Under the pieces are notes generated by a model. That model searched no databases, was not told where the DNA came from, and was given only the letters and a program-made list of their open reading frames with translations. Source: Asparagopsis taxiformis (taxonomy: Eukaryota; Rhodophyta; Florideophyceae; Bonnemaisoniales; Bonnemaisoniaceae). Taken from it: DNA of 64,000 nt. Of this stretch, positions 43,270 to 54,514 are shown one piece after another (the stretch's first letter is position 1; each line of letters starts with the position of its first letter). The stretch is from positions 1 to 64,000 of the forward strand of contig JALQPE010002642.1 in the NCBI GenBank assembly GCA_030407315.1, written 5' to 3'. The position numbers and the translations under genes are program-made.

Positions 43270-44491
43270 TGCATTGTCCACCGCCTCAGCTACCCAGACC
43301 TCACCACCACCACTGCCTCCCATTCCGGGACACCTCGCACCTTCAAGAAGGTGAAAAAATCCATCCTCGCCGGCTCAAACAGCATTCTGTCCGCTATCGA
43401 ACGCGACTACTACATCACCGGTCTTCATGTCGACTTCTCCAAGGGTGAGAAGGGCACCAATTTGAACGGCCTCTTCACGGAGGACGGCATACGCGGCATG
43501 CTCGCAGCCAAAGACTATCACCATGTCGACATGGTGTTCCCTTTCATCGCAGCATTCATTGACACATGCTGTGACGAAGTAGAGACAGCCCCCCTCACTT
43601 CCATCTGCACGCAATACTCTGACCTCGTCGCATGGGTCATGAAACGCGGTCGCATCAAGCACTGGACTGCCGCCGAACTAGAAAGCCTCCAGAACTCCAT
43701 TTCCTATTTCAAACAATCAATGCTCTCCACCCTCGGCCCATTCCACACCACAGGTCTCAAAACTTTCAAGTTCCATCTTCTAGACCATCTTCCCGGTGAC
43801 TTGCAGAGATATGGCGCCCTGGAACACATTGATGCAGGCCCCTACGAACACTTGCATCTTCTGTTCAAACAGAGTTATAGGAAAACCTCTCGAAGGCGCT
43901 CCACAGCCATGGAAGAGACTATTCGCCACATGGAATTCTCCTTGGCCACTCCAACTCGTCATACCCCATCGAACACATTGGAAACCCACGCATGATATCA
44001 CCCACAGACGGTGCAGTACTCGTTCGCGACGGATTCACCGTTGCACTGCACGAATTTGCCTCCCTGCTGCCCGATGCAACCATCCTCGTTGCAGATATCG
44101 ACGGACAGCCCGATCCTGCCACTCTTTTGCCTCTGCACAACTCCTCGTTCCGGTCTGGCACCATAACGCTATTCCAGCAACTCGGTGACACAGCTGCACA
44201 AGCGTTCCTCACCCTCGCTAGACTGCGCGCCACGGCAGAAGGCCCTCCAATACATGACATGGACATTTCCGTCACCGTGGTAAAGTCCGCCTACGTCATG
44301 GGAGGGTACGTCCCAGATGCCGACGACTTTGACCCGCACAGTGGCATGCTTCGCCCCACAAACGTGTCGAGGCACAAGCAGCAGCGCGTCTTTGCAGCTT
44401 CATCATTCGGCCCCGCAAAGAGATCGCAGTACTCCTTTGCCGTCATCTCCGGAACTGCCGATGACTACAGAACCATATGGGTAGGGCGCGT
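43270..44491 (+). pseudogene. Plavaka-like transposase gene, copy 2, 3' part, truncated
   Basis: It resumes right after the CACTA element with CIVHRLSYPDL, missing 40 bp that copy 1 has at this point (encoding most of HNLHLGISKLIKQ). The frame is intact where copy 1 is broken (GPYEHLHLLFKQSYRK, about 43840), but a one-base loss near 43980 breaks it at SNTLE. The coding homology is cut at 44491 (YRTIWVGRV) by an LTR starting TGTAGG, so the last ~130 residues are missing. Confidence 0.85.
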
Positions 44492-45000
44492 TGTAGGACC
44501 AGCCGGGGTGGCGATCGCTAAGGGAGTTCTAGAATTGCAGCCGTGTCAGGGCGAGGTGAACCGTAACGCGCTGGTTGAACTTGCGTTCGCGCGTCGCTCG
44601 GTCGCGCTGGCGAACGGGTGGTACAACGGCGGAACGCGTAGGGAACGATCGCAACACGGGATTCGCGGGCCGGCGCAAGCCGTGATCTCAGGGGGAGATC
44701 ACCGAGTAAACTCGAGCACAACGCGATCCACACAGGGGTCGTAAATCCCTGGCCTAGTGGCGTGCGACGCAACGCGCGCTATCGCGGTGCGACGCGGTTC
44801 GACGATCGGTTTATGCGCAGCGCGCACGCGAACGTCGGCGATCGTGAGCAACCCGCACGCAACGTTTCAACGCAATCGGTCCTCGCGATTCGCTAAACGC
44901 TTAACTCGTAGCTGCGAAGATGCTGGCTGTTTATTGGTAAGGTGCGAAGCGGAACGACCATTAATAGCTAACTACTAAGGACAGGTTGTCCTTGCGCGGC
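44492..45000. repeat. LTR at the left edge of Gypsy 2
   Basis: It begins TGTAGGACCAGCCGGG directly after Plavaka-like coding sequence, so the outer edge is exact. It shares about 410 bp with the fragment at 16353-16765. The inner edge is uncertain; I place it near 45000, before purine-rich runs (45027-45100). For the minus-strand Gypsy 2 this would be the 3' LTR. Confidence 0.65.
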
Positions 45001-45454
45001 CGGCCGGCGGCCGCTCGCTCGCACGCAAAAAGGGAAATATTTGGGAAAAAGACTTTCGTCATAAAAAACCCAAAAAAGGGAAAATAAAGGGAAATTCGCA
45101 AAAGGCGCTACACGTGGCGCCAAGCTCGCAATCGCACGCGTTCGCGCAAGCGCGCCGTGACACGTAATTGTATCGCCACGCGTACGCTCGCTTACTAACT
45201 AACTAAACGCGGATGCACGCGGACTCAACGCGACGCATCGCTCCGACCCGCGCGCGCACTTGCAACATAAATTGCATCACACTCCCCCCGACTAACATCA
45301 CAGCGCGTCCTCGCGCGTCATCTCTTTCCTCACGTGCTTTTCCGTTTCCTTCGTTCTTCTCTTTTCGTCTGCAACTTCTTCTCTTTTGTTCCATCTCCTT
45401 CTTCCTTTTCTCTTGCCACCCGCGTTCGCCGTCATCCTTACCGATTCGCACGCT

Positions 45455-48275
45455 ATGGCGCACGATGGTGATACCCTTCCGAGCTGGCTGCGGGCCAGCA
45501 TTCCTTCCGGCGAAGGCGCTGCGACGCCGCTACGCACTCCGTCTGCCGCTTCGCGCTTTGCTTCGCCTGCGAGCCCTGAGAGCCCGTTCTATCTTTCCAT
45601 GGCGCAAGCGTCATCCGCGAGCGCTCCGGTTGGCGCTACGGCGAGTGCGCATAATACGGACGGCGCTGACGCAACGCCCGGTATCGACGCGACAGTGGAC
45701 GTGACTGCTGCTCCCGCATCCGCGTCTGGGAGTCGCACGAACGTCGGCGTGCCTTTGCGGTCCATTCCTGCTCCTTCGTCTGTTTCTATTCCTTCTGCTG
45801 CGCAACACGTACCCGCTGTCGCCCCGCGTGCGCGCTACGAAGACCCTTCTGCCTTCCGTTTCTTTCCGCGCGCGATGCCGACTTGGACTGAGCTAGGCCG
45901 TGTTCAATACTTTCCGCGGCGTTTCCAGTGGGTGCGTATCGCCAACGTCAACCGCTACGCGGTGCTGCCCGTTCATAAAAACGCGCAGGCCGTGTGGGAC
46001 GCGCGGCGTGAAGCGGCCCTGTGCGATCTAGCCGTACCCACTAATCTTCCATGCGATGCCTATTTCCTCGAGGACGCAGCGGACGAGCGGCTTGTGCGAC
46101 ATCTGGCGCGGCTCCGAACGATGCGTCGCGACGAATTTGCGCATCTTGATCCATGGGCGGCGGCGCCTAGCGCCGGCTTCTTGTTGGACGGTGGTGTCCC
46201 CTGGAACGACATCGAACAAGAAGGAGAAGTCAGTGTACCGTGGTTCGTTGACGCGGAGATGCGTGCCGAAGGGCGCCGCGAGTTACGCACGCGCCGTTCC
46301 GCCGGTTACTTCGTCACGTATCGCGACGCGGAGTTTCGCGAGTTCCCCGAGGATCGCGTTGGCGCTTTCTTTCCGCGCTACGATCCGCGCGACTGGCCGG
46401 AGGCGCCAGAATCTCTTTCCGTTCCCTTGCCTTGTGTCTTCCACTATGCGCCGTCCGTTCTCCTTGGCCTTGACGTCCCCGTGGAGACGCGTTCTTATTT
46501 CTGGGCCGTAGCCCTTAGCGAGTGGGTCGTCATGGTGGCTTGCGCGTGGCTCCATGTCGCGTTCGTCGAGCGCCGCATCGTTCGCTTGAGCGACAGACTC
46601 GTGGCTGGCATCGAGAGCGTCGGCGATGCGGCGGTTGTTCGTGGCGGCACGTATTCGGTTGCGCATTTGGAGAGTCTTTTGACGGAGCATCGCGCATGTC
46701 CTTGGGACGAGACGCCTGTCTTCGACGTCGCCCCGGGTGTGGACTTTAACGAGGGTGGCCAGTGGTTGCCTTGGAGCGCGGAACGCGGCGTGATAGACTG
46801 GGCGCACGGCGCGCTCGGGGTTCATCGTCATACCGAAATTCCGCACTTGTTGTTGAAGTCGCCGCGTAACCCGTCGCGCAGCGCATTCGCGCACTTGGAA
46901 GCGGGTGACGTTGTGACCGTGGATGCCGTCTTGTCGGCCTTATCCTCCAACGAGTTGCACGTGATGCGCGCAACTAATTCGCGCGAGTACGCGCAATACC
47001 TCGGCATGGCTGCGTTATTGGCCGTCGAGCGCCGGCGTTTCCGCGACGGGCGCTATTCGTTATTCTCTGAGTCGCCTCGGCCTCCTGTTGACATTAATCA
47101 GTTGGACGCAGCGCTACGGGCAGAGTACGTCAAGGTTTATAACGAACTGCAGGAGCTGAAGAAGTCCATTCCAAGCACAGGCAACGCTAACGCGTCGGGT
47201 GGTGCGAGCGCGAGCGCGGCGGTTGGTAGCGTCGCGGCATCGAGCGCGGTCGCGGTTATTGATCCGGCGGAGGCGCCGGCGGTGGTGGGCGGCGAAGACG
47301 TCGTCGCGTTAGCGGATTCAACGGGTGCGGCCAACTTGCAGGCACAAATCTCGTCTGCTGAGCAAAACCGCGACGAGGCGCTTTCGCGTGTGACGTCGGT
47401 CGCCCAAGCTCGAGACGAAGCCCCGGGACGCCTTGACGTGGCTATCACGGCCCGCGACGAGGCGATTAAGGCTCGCGACGATGCGAACGAGGCGCGCGAC
47501 GAGGCCGTGTCATTCTTACGCGAGACTGGCTGCGTCCGAGGCGCGCGAGGCCGCGCTGAAGCGTAAGGTCGACGAAGACGCCGTGCGCATCGAGCGCATG
47601 CATAAGGATATCGGCGTAATGCAAGGTCGTGCGGCGAAACAGGAGAAGGAGGTTGAAGGTGGTCGCGAAGCGTTGGCGGCCCTTCAGTCTCGTTACGATT
47701 CCGTCGGTTCAGCGCAGGAGGCCGCGCAGCGTGCGTTGGCCGAAGTCGAATCGAATTTGGAGGCGGAGAGGGGTCGGTTGGCCGCTCGAATCGCCGCTGT
47801 ACGTGACGGGTATCGCGCTCGGGAGAGGGAGACTGTCCGCCGGGTTCAGGAAACTATCGAACGCGCTCACCGTATGGGCTCGGCGTTAAATGACGTCGTC
47901 AATTTCATGCAGCGTTCCCCTGCGGGTTCCGTTGATGAAAGGGAGTCGACTGGTGCGACGCAGTCGGAGAGCGGGTTGCGCGCAGAGGCGACGCGTGGCG
48001 CGACGGGAAGCGTTGGTTCGGGTCGAGGCGGGGCGCGTCCCATGACGCGTTCGCGTGCAGCGGCGAGTTCCGCGGGTCGCGTGAGGCGTACGGGTATCCC
48101 TCCACTCCGGATCGGCGTACACGACGGGCGCGTCGTTCGGGTGTTAAATTCCGAGCGGCGACGCGGTCACCAGGCAGATACGGCTTCAAGCCGTGCTCGT
48201 TCGCGCGGTGCGGCAGCCAGTTCGTCGAGCCGCGCTTCGCGTCGAGACGACGACACGCGCGCGCCTCCGTCTTAG
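45455..48275 (+). pseudogene. Antisense ORF in the Gypsy 2 3' region, about 930 residues, one frameshift
   Basis: From ATG 45455 the frame runs to 47566; a second frame (in use from about 47525) continues to 48275. The join falls inside one coiled coil (ARDEAIKARDDANEARDEA, then EAREAALKRKVDEDA), so a one-base indel near 47525 broke a single protein. The N-terminal 110 residues are Ala/Ser-rich and disordered-looking. A long central part (about 120-560) is of unknown fold, with aromatic-rich segments such as FRFFPRAMPTWTELGRVQYF. Then a low-complexity linker, a long coiled coil, and an Arg/Ser-rich tail follow. No family is recognised. The orientation is opposite to gag-pol. Antisense ORFs in the 3' region are known in a few plant Gypsy lineages; this one is not evidently related to them. 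Confidence 0.6.
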
Positions 48276-50308
48276 TTACCACTTCGTTCCTCCTCCTCGC
48301 ATTGGATCTTCTTTCGAAATAAACTCTCCTTGCTTGTATCTCCCCCTAGCGCTTCGTAATGCGGGGTTCCTCCCGTCCGACCCGCTTGCGGCCGTGAAAC
48401 GCCAGGGTTCCTGCAGCTTTCGAGTGAGCGACAGCGCAACGCGGGTTCCGTCAAATGCATGCATGAGCCGGTGTTTCCGCGAAGGGGCGCGCGTGTCGTT
48501 GCTTGAAACCGTATTTGCCCGCTGCCCACGTCGGCGTTCGGAGGGCACGCGGCCGGCGGCGTCCAGTCGTGCGCGCGGGGGGAAGGGAGGGGTAGACTGC
48601 ATACGTTGCGAAGCGAGAAAGGTTTGCGTGGGGGGGTAGAAGAAGGGAGTCTGGACGGGTAGCGCGTCGGTGCGAGTTCGTCGTAGCGATTTCGTTTCGT
48701 CGGTTCGTCACGCGCAATTCTCGACGTCGCTGGTTAATTTTCGCATGCGTATTCGTTGTTCGCTTCCGCTTCGCGTCGTCAATCCGTGCCGCCTTACGCA
48801 TCCGTCGTTCGCGTCGCTGGTTCGTTCGCTTCTTCGCATCCGTCGTTCGCGTCGCCTACTACCGACGTTCGCCGTTTGCTACCGTGTCTATTGTCCCGTG
48901 ACTAGAGCGGACGGCCGAATGGTACCTAGGGGGCTCGGGTGGGAGTCACATTCTTCCCTTCTTGGAGCGAACCTCATTCTCCACGCTTGGGTTGAGGGGG
49001 AACCATGCACGTGGGCACCACTATATTCTCGGTAGGGGGCTGCGTGCGTCCAGGGGTCTGCGTCCTTCCACCAGCTTCGAGCGCCTCGCTGGAGTTCGTG
49101 TATGTTTTCGTCCAATCAGGTGACGGTAGTAGGGGACAGTTCGTCACGGTGCGGGGGCCAGCTTGACGGCGGCGCGATTCGGGTGCCCCTTTTGTCGCAT
49201 TTTTCCAATGGGACAATTCGAGTGGGACGGTAGAATTGCTAAATAGCCGGGCCAGCTCGCACGCCAGCGCCAGTGTCGCTCCCCTTTTTTCGCGCGAAAA
49301 CGCATCGCGTGGTCCCGCGCATGTCGCGACCTCTGGAGTAGGTCGGGTGTTAGTCGAGGTCCAACTCGCAACGAATCCAGAGATACGCGGCCGTTCGTAT
49401 TCGCGGCGGTTCCAACGAGCGTAGTGGCGCAGTGGCCGTGTGGCGGTGGACGGGAACTGGTCGTTAGGCGTTACGTGGCGTAAACGGTGGATAGTCGCGT
49501 GGCGAACGAAAGGCGACCGGAATGCAAGCGGCGGATATTGCGTGGCGCCTGTTTAACGAGATTAACGCAACGTCCGTCATGGGCTTCTCGCGCTCATCGC
49601 ACTTCTTAACAGGCAACGTCTCGAGCGTCAGCGAGGGGGCTCAATATTTTCGCGGTGGTGGCGTCCCGCGCGACGCGTGTCGATGCCGGACCGACCAGCG
49701 TCTGTGAGGGCCCCTTCGAGTGTTGCCAAGCGTCGAGATTCAGGTAGTTTAGTCCGGGGCGGCGCGCCTTTGCGCGGGTAGTCGGCGCGGGTAATAGCGC
49801 GGCGGGCAAACGTCGAATCGTATCCAACCTGTCAGGCGCACACGTACGCGGCTCGCGAGCGGCGTCGCTTCATTGCGCGCGGCAGTAGTTCCAGGTCATT
49901 CAGCGATAGAATGTCGAGTGCGCGCGGAATGGCGAACGACGAAGCGTTGGCGCGAACGGCGATTGCGTGGCGTACGCCGAAACGGTTACAAGGCGTTCGA
50001 GGAAGCGTTTGCGTGTTGTGCGACGAAGCGGTTGCGTGGCGCTGCGACGCTTGGCGGTAGTAAGTCGTATCTCCTCCCGGTCCCTGCTGCCGATAGTAGT
50101 TTGGCGTGGTGCAAGGCGGGTAGCTGTGTTTGCGTTTGGATGCTTACCACTGCCAGGTAATCTTCTGGCGCTCGCGCAGCTTCTTCATCGACGTAAACGC
50201 ACGTGGATGGCAACCCCACCACCCGCAACGCTTCGTGCATTACTTGCGTTGCGCCCGGGGCGTCGCTTGTCGGCTTGCAATACGCGCGCTGGTGCGGGTA
50301 GGCGTCGT
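48276..50308. other. Non-coding 3' region of Gypsy 2
   Basis: About 2 kb between the end of the antisense ORF and the pol stop. I see no credible gene, only GC-rich open frames in all directions and short local duplications, such as repeated TTCGCGTCGCTGGTTCG-like words near 48717-48860. Confidence 0.5.
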
Positions 50309-53300
50309 TTATCGCGGCGCGCCATCGGGCGCCTCCCTCGGGGCTGAGCGCTTCATTGAGCGACTTCGGCGGTTACGCTGCGCCGCAGGGCCGTCGGCAG
50401 TAGCGCGCGCAGCGGTTTTAGAGGCGGGCCGTCCTTGCTCGCGGCGAAAACGGGCGACGATAGGCGCGGGCAGGGACGCTTCGGGCTCCCACGTATCATC
50501 GCGCGGGGAGTAGCCTTTCCAGCGCACTCGGAATACGGGCGTGCCGGTATCGTCGATGCCCTCGGCTGTCAACCTGTCAATCATGAACTCGCGCGTCCCG
50601 TATCCGGCTTCCGGGTCGACCTTGCGCGCCTCATTAATTTCGCGTCCATCCCGTCGCTCTGCGTCGTTCGCGTTCTCCGTGTTAATGTCTTCTTCTACGT
50701 CGTCCGACGTCGTTGGCGCATGCGTCGCGTAACGCGGTGCTATGCGGACGCGGTCGGAGCTGACGAGTTCGGGGACACCGTCGATTATGATTTCGTACGT
50801 GTGTCCGCGGCAGCCTATAACCGGGAAAGGACCCGACACAGGATAGTCTAACTTCGACGTGTGCGCTGTGTCGCTGCGTTGCGTTCGTGTCGTCGCTCCC
50901 GCGCGAGTGTCCAGGTACACTTGATCGCCCACCTTGATATCCTTATTCACCGTGCGCACGCCGCGGTCAAAGTCGCGCTTGTATCTCGCTTGCGCTTTCT
51001 TCAACGCGTTCGCCGAGCGTGCGTACGCGTCCGATAATCGTGCGAGAAATTCCATGCGAAGGAATGGCGTGCTGCGAATCGTGTCCACTTGCTCCGTTCC
51101 CAGCGATACGGGATAGCGCGTGAGCGTGAGTTCGAACGGCGACGTATTCGTCGAGCGGTGTATCGCGCGGTTGTAAGCGTATGCTAGCGCGTCCAAATGC
51201 TCGTCCCAATTCTTCCGCTCTTCGTCGACGTAATGGCGCAGCGTCGCTACGATAGTGCGGTTCATGCGCTCGACTTGTCCATTCGATTGCGGATGGTATG
51301 TCGTCGTAAATATGTTCCGCGTACCCATCAGCGCGCAAGTCTCCTGAAACAGCTTCGAGCGGAATTGCGGCCCATTGTCCGAAAGTAGCGTGCGCGGCGG
51401 TCCATAGACGAAAACCCAGTCTCGGCAAAATGCCTTTGCAACGGCGAGTGCGGATACGCGTCCGAGCGCAATGAGTCGGCAGAGTTTGCTATAGCGGTCT
51501 GCGATTACGAGTACGAAGCGGCGTTGGCGCGGAGTCTCGGGCAGCGGACCAAGGATATCGATAGCGACGTCTTCGAGCGGGCGCGTCGCGGGGAATAGCT
51601 TCAAGGCGTTCGTGTGGCGATATTGCGTAACGCGGTTACGTGCGCACGCGTCGCACTGTCTCACTGTAGTGTAGACGTCCACGCTCATCATCGGCCAGTA
51701 GTACGCGCGTCGAATTGCGTCATACATGCGTCGCGCGCCCGGATGTCCTGCGGTTACCGCGTAATGGTTAGCTCGCAGAATGCGCCCCTTAATCGCTTCG
51801 GGCACGACTATCTGCATGGCGCCGTCGAGCGGCGCGGTCCTCATAAGTATCCCATCGGGGGACAGGTGAAAGCGCGACTGCGGCTCGGTTTCGACGTCGC
51901 GTTTCGCGTTTTGGCAGAACTCGTCCGTAGCCTGCTCGCGTATCCACTCGTCAGCGGATACGGGTGGTTCGATACATGCTCGAGATGTCAGCAGACAATC
52001 CAGGCTAGGATAATATTCGGCGTAGTCGCATAGTAGCGCGGCGTCGGCTCGAACGTAAGCGTCCGCGTGCGGTTCAACGATATTCGCGGCGTCGAAGCAG
52101 GGTATCTCGTCCGGTATTTCCGTCTCGTCGCCGCTTCGCGTGGCCATTCGCGAGAGCGCGTCGGCGATAACATGGCGTTTACCCTTTTTATATTCGACGT
52201 CGAACTCGAACTCGGCGAGTCACAATCGCCAGCGCGCGAGTCGTCCTTCCGCGGAGGTCATATTTAGAATCCAGCGCAGCGAATTATGGTCCGTGCGAAC
52301 CGTGAACTTCCGTCCTTCTAGATACGTGCGTAGTAGTAACACAGCCCATACCACTGCGAGGCATTCGCGTTCCGTCGTCGAGTAATTACGCTCCGCGTCG
52401 TTAAGCGTGCGCGACCAGTATCCGACTGGATGTAGTACGTCGTCGTCGGTGTCCAACTGTAGTAACGCGCACCCGATTTGTCCTTGCGACGCGTCGGTGT
52501 TGAGCACATACGGGTGCCCTTCGCGCGGCAGACGGAGGATAGGCGGAGATAGCATCGCTTGTCGCAATGATTCGAATGCGCGCGTTTGCTCTGGCGTCGG
52601 CGCGGGTAGGTTATCTCCTTGGTCCTTCTTCAACAACTGCGTAAGCGGCGCGGCTATGAACGCGAATTTCTCGACGAATCGGCGGTATACATTGCACGTC
52701 CCCAGGAAGCTGCGCAGCTGCGTTTTCGTCGTCGGATACGTCGCATCGCGCAGCGCGTCGCATTTCGTCGTCGGTACGGATAGCTTCCCCGGCGAAATAG
52801 TATGTCCCAGGTAGTCTACCGAGCGCTTGAAGAACTCAGTCTTCGCGAATTTAAGCGAGACGCCAGCGCGTCCGAGGATCCCTAGTATCTCATCGACGTG
52901 ATGCACGTGCGCGTTTACGTCTGCGGAGAAGATGATTACGTCATCCAGGTAGACTAGGCAGTGCTGCCATTTCACGTTCGCGAGCAAGATATCGAGCGCG
53001 CGCTGAAACGTCGCGGGCGCATTCGATAGTCCGAAGGGCATACGGCGGAAGCGATACGTACCAACATGCGACGTAAACGTAGTCTTATCGCGGTCGGCGT
53101 GCGCTACCGGGATTTGCCAGTATCCCGAGTTGCAGTCTAGCGTGGTGAAAACCGTCGCGTTACCAAGCGAATCGACGCAATCGTCCATGCGCGGAATCGG
53201 GTACGCGTCCTTCACGGTAGCGGCGTTTAAGCGGCGGTAGTCGATGCAGAAGCGGGAAGTCCCGTCCTTCTTAGGCACGACTACGACCGGGCTCGCCCAT

Positions 53301-54514
53301 TCCGATGTAGCAGGTTCGATCACTCCAGCGCGGAGCATCTTATCCACTTGCGTACGGATAATTTCGCGCGACGCGTGTCCGGCGCGGTACGGCGGTTGGT
53401 TGACGGGGGTCGACCCCGGAACCAGTTCGATGCGGTGCTCTGTCGCGTGGATGGCTCCGAGCGTGCCATTCCACATGCGCTCGTGCTTTCGCAGCATCTC
53501 GATAATTCGCGCGTGTAGGTCGTCGTCTACCCGCTCATCGCGTAGTGTCGCGCGTAAGAGGTCTTCCCAATGCGGCGTCGCGCTCGCAATTCCGTCGGCT
53601 TCGCGCAGGTCCGGCGGGTTCGTCGCGTTGCATGGCGTCGCATCGTCGGGCGGTCGGTCTTGTGGTGTCGGCGCCTCTTGTGCAACTTGTAGGCAACCTA
53701 CGGGGTTGGGCACCGCGGCGCCCACCTTCATGCCTTTGGGCAATACCTGTAGGCGGGTGCCGGCGTTGTGCACAGGCACACTGAAGGGCACGTTCCTTTT
53801 AACCTGCGTTTCACCATTGGCTAGACGCAACAACTTCTGTCCGTAGAGGTCGGTCGCGGGTATCATGATGCAGCGTCCGTGAGCGCCCGTGGTGACTTCG
53901 ATAGCCCGCGTCGCGTGCGGCGGAATCGACGTGCGGCGCGCAACGCGGATTGGCGCGAATTCTGTCGGTCGGGTAGTCTTGGGGGTCGGTGCGTGGCGCG
54001 GTTTCGTCGGCGTGCGTGGGAGCATCGGAACGTGGTCTCCGTAGCGGGTTCGCAACGCGCGCTGCGGCCCAGTATAGATCATCCGAACCACGCGGTCGAT
54101 GAAGTCTGCTCCCAGAATGCAAGGGACGGATAGGCGCGGCATCACCAGGAAAGTTTGAAGGTGCGCGCGGGCACCTAGAAAAACGCTAAGCCGCAATGAC
54201 GCGTTCGGCGCGAGGCGTCGTCCATTCGCGTCGATAATCGCGCAGCGCAGCGTTGGCGGCGTAGCGTGGCGCTTCCAATCAGCGCCTAATACGTTCTCGC
54301 GAATGAGGCTCGGGCCCGCGCCGGTATCAAGCACAGCGGTCACCGCGGTGGCCGTGCGTAGATTATATCCGACGCGTATCTCGAGTTTGTAGTTCGCGGT
54401 AGGGGTCTGAAACAGGACCACTGTTTCGGGTGGTAACGGAGGCGGTTTTTCGCGCGGCGGTTGCGTCATCGCGCGTCGCGTGTCCGTTGAGTGAGGAGGA
54501 GCCGGCCCACCCGC
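50309..54514 (-). pseudogene. pol: Gypsy 2 Pol: protease, RT, RNase H, integrase, chromodomain, one nonsense codon
   Basis: The frame runs from before ATG 54469 (open back across the gag stop, -1 relative to gag) to 50309, about 1,390 codons, interrupted only by TGA at 52222-52220. Order: protease with DTGAGPSLI (Asp48); RT with EWASPVVVVPKKDG, FTTLDCNSGYWQ and YLDD (about 506); RNase H with NTDASQGQIG and TERECLAVVWA; then the stop inside RLARWRL-stop-LAEFEFD. In frame after it come VIADALSRM, the integrase HHCC finger, IDILGPL, LLSDNGPQF and GQVERMNRTIV (D, D, E), and a chromodomain (FRVRWKGY, TWEP). A CGA-to-TGA change would explain the stop. Otherwise the gene is intact. Confidence 0.85.

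Noticed and set aside
48193..50513. Several 100-150-codon frames in the Gypsy 2 3' region
   Set aside because: The region is so GC-rich that stops are scarce on both strands; none has a motif or a consistent start.
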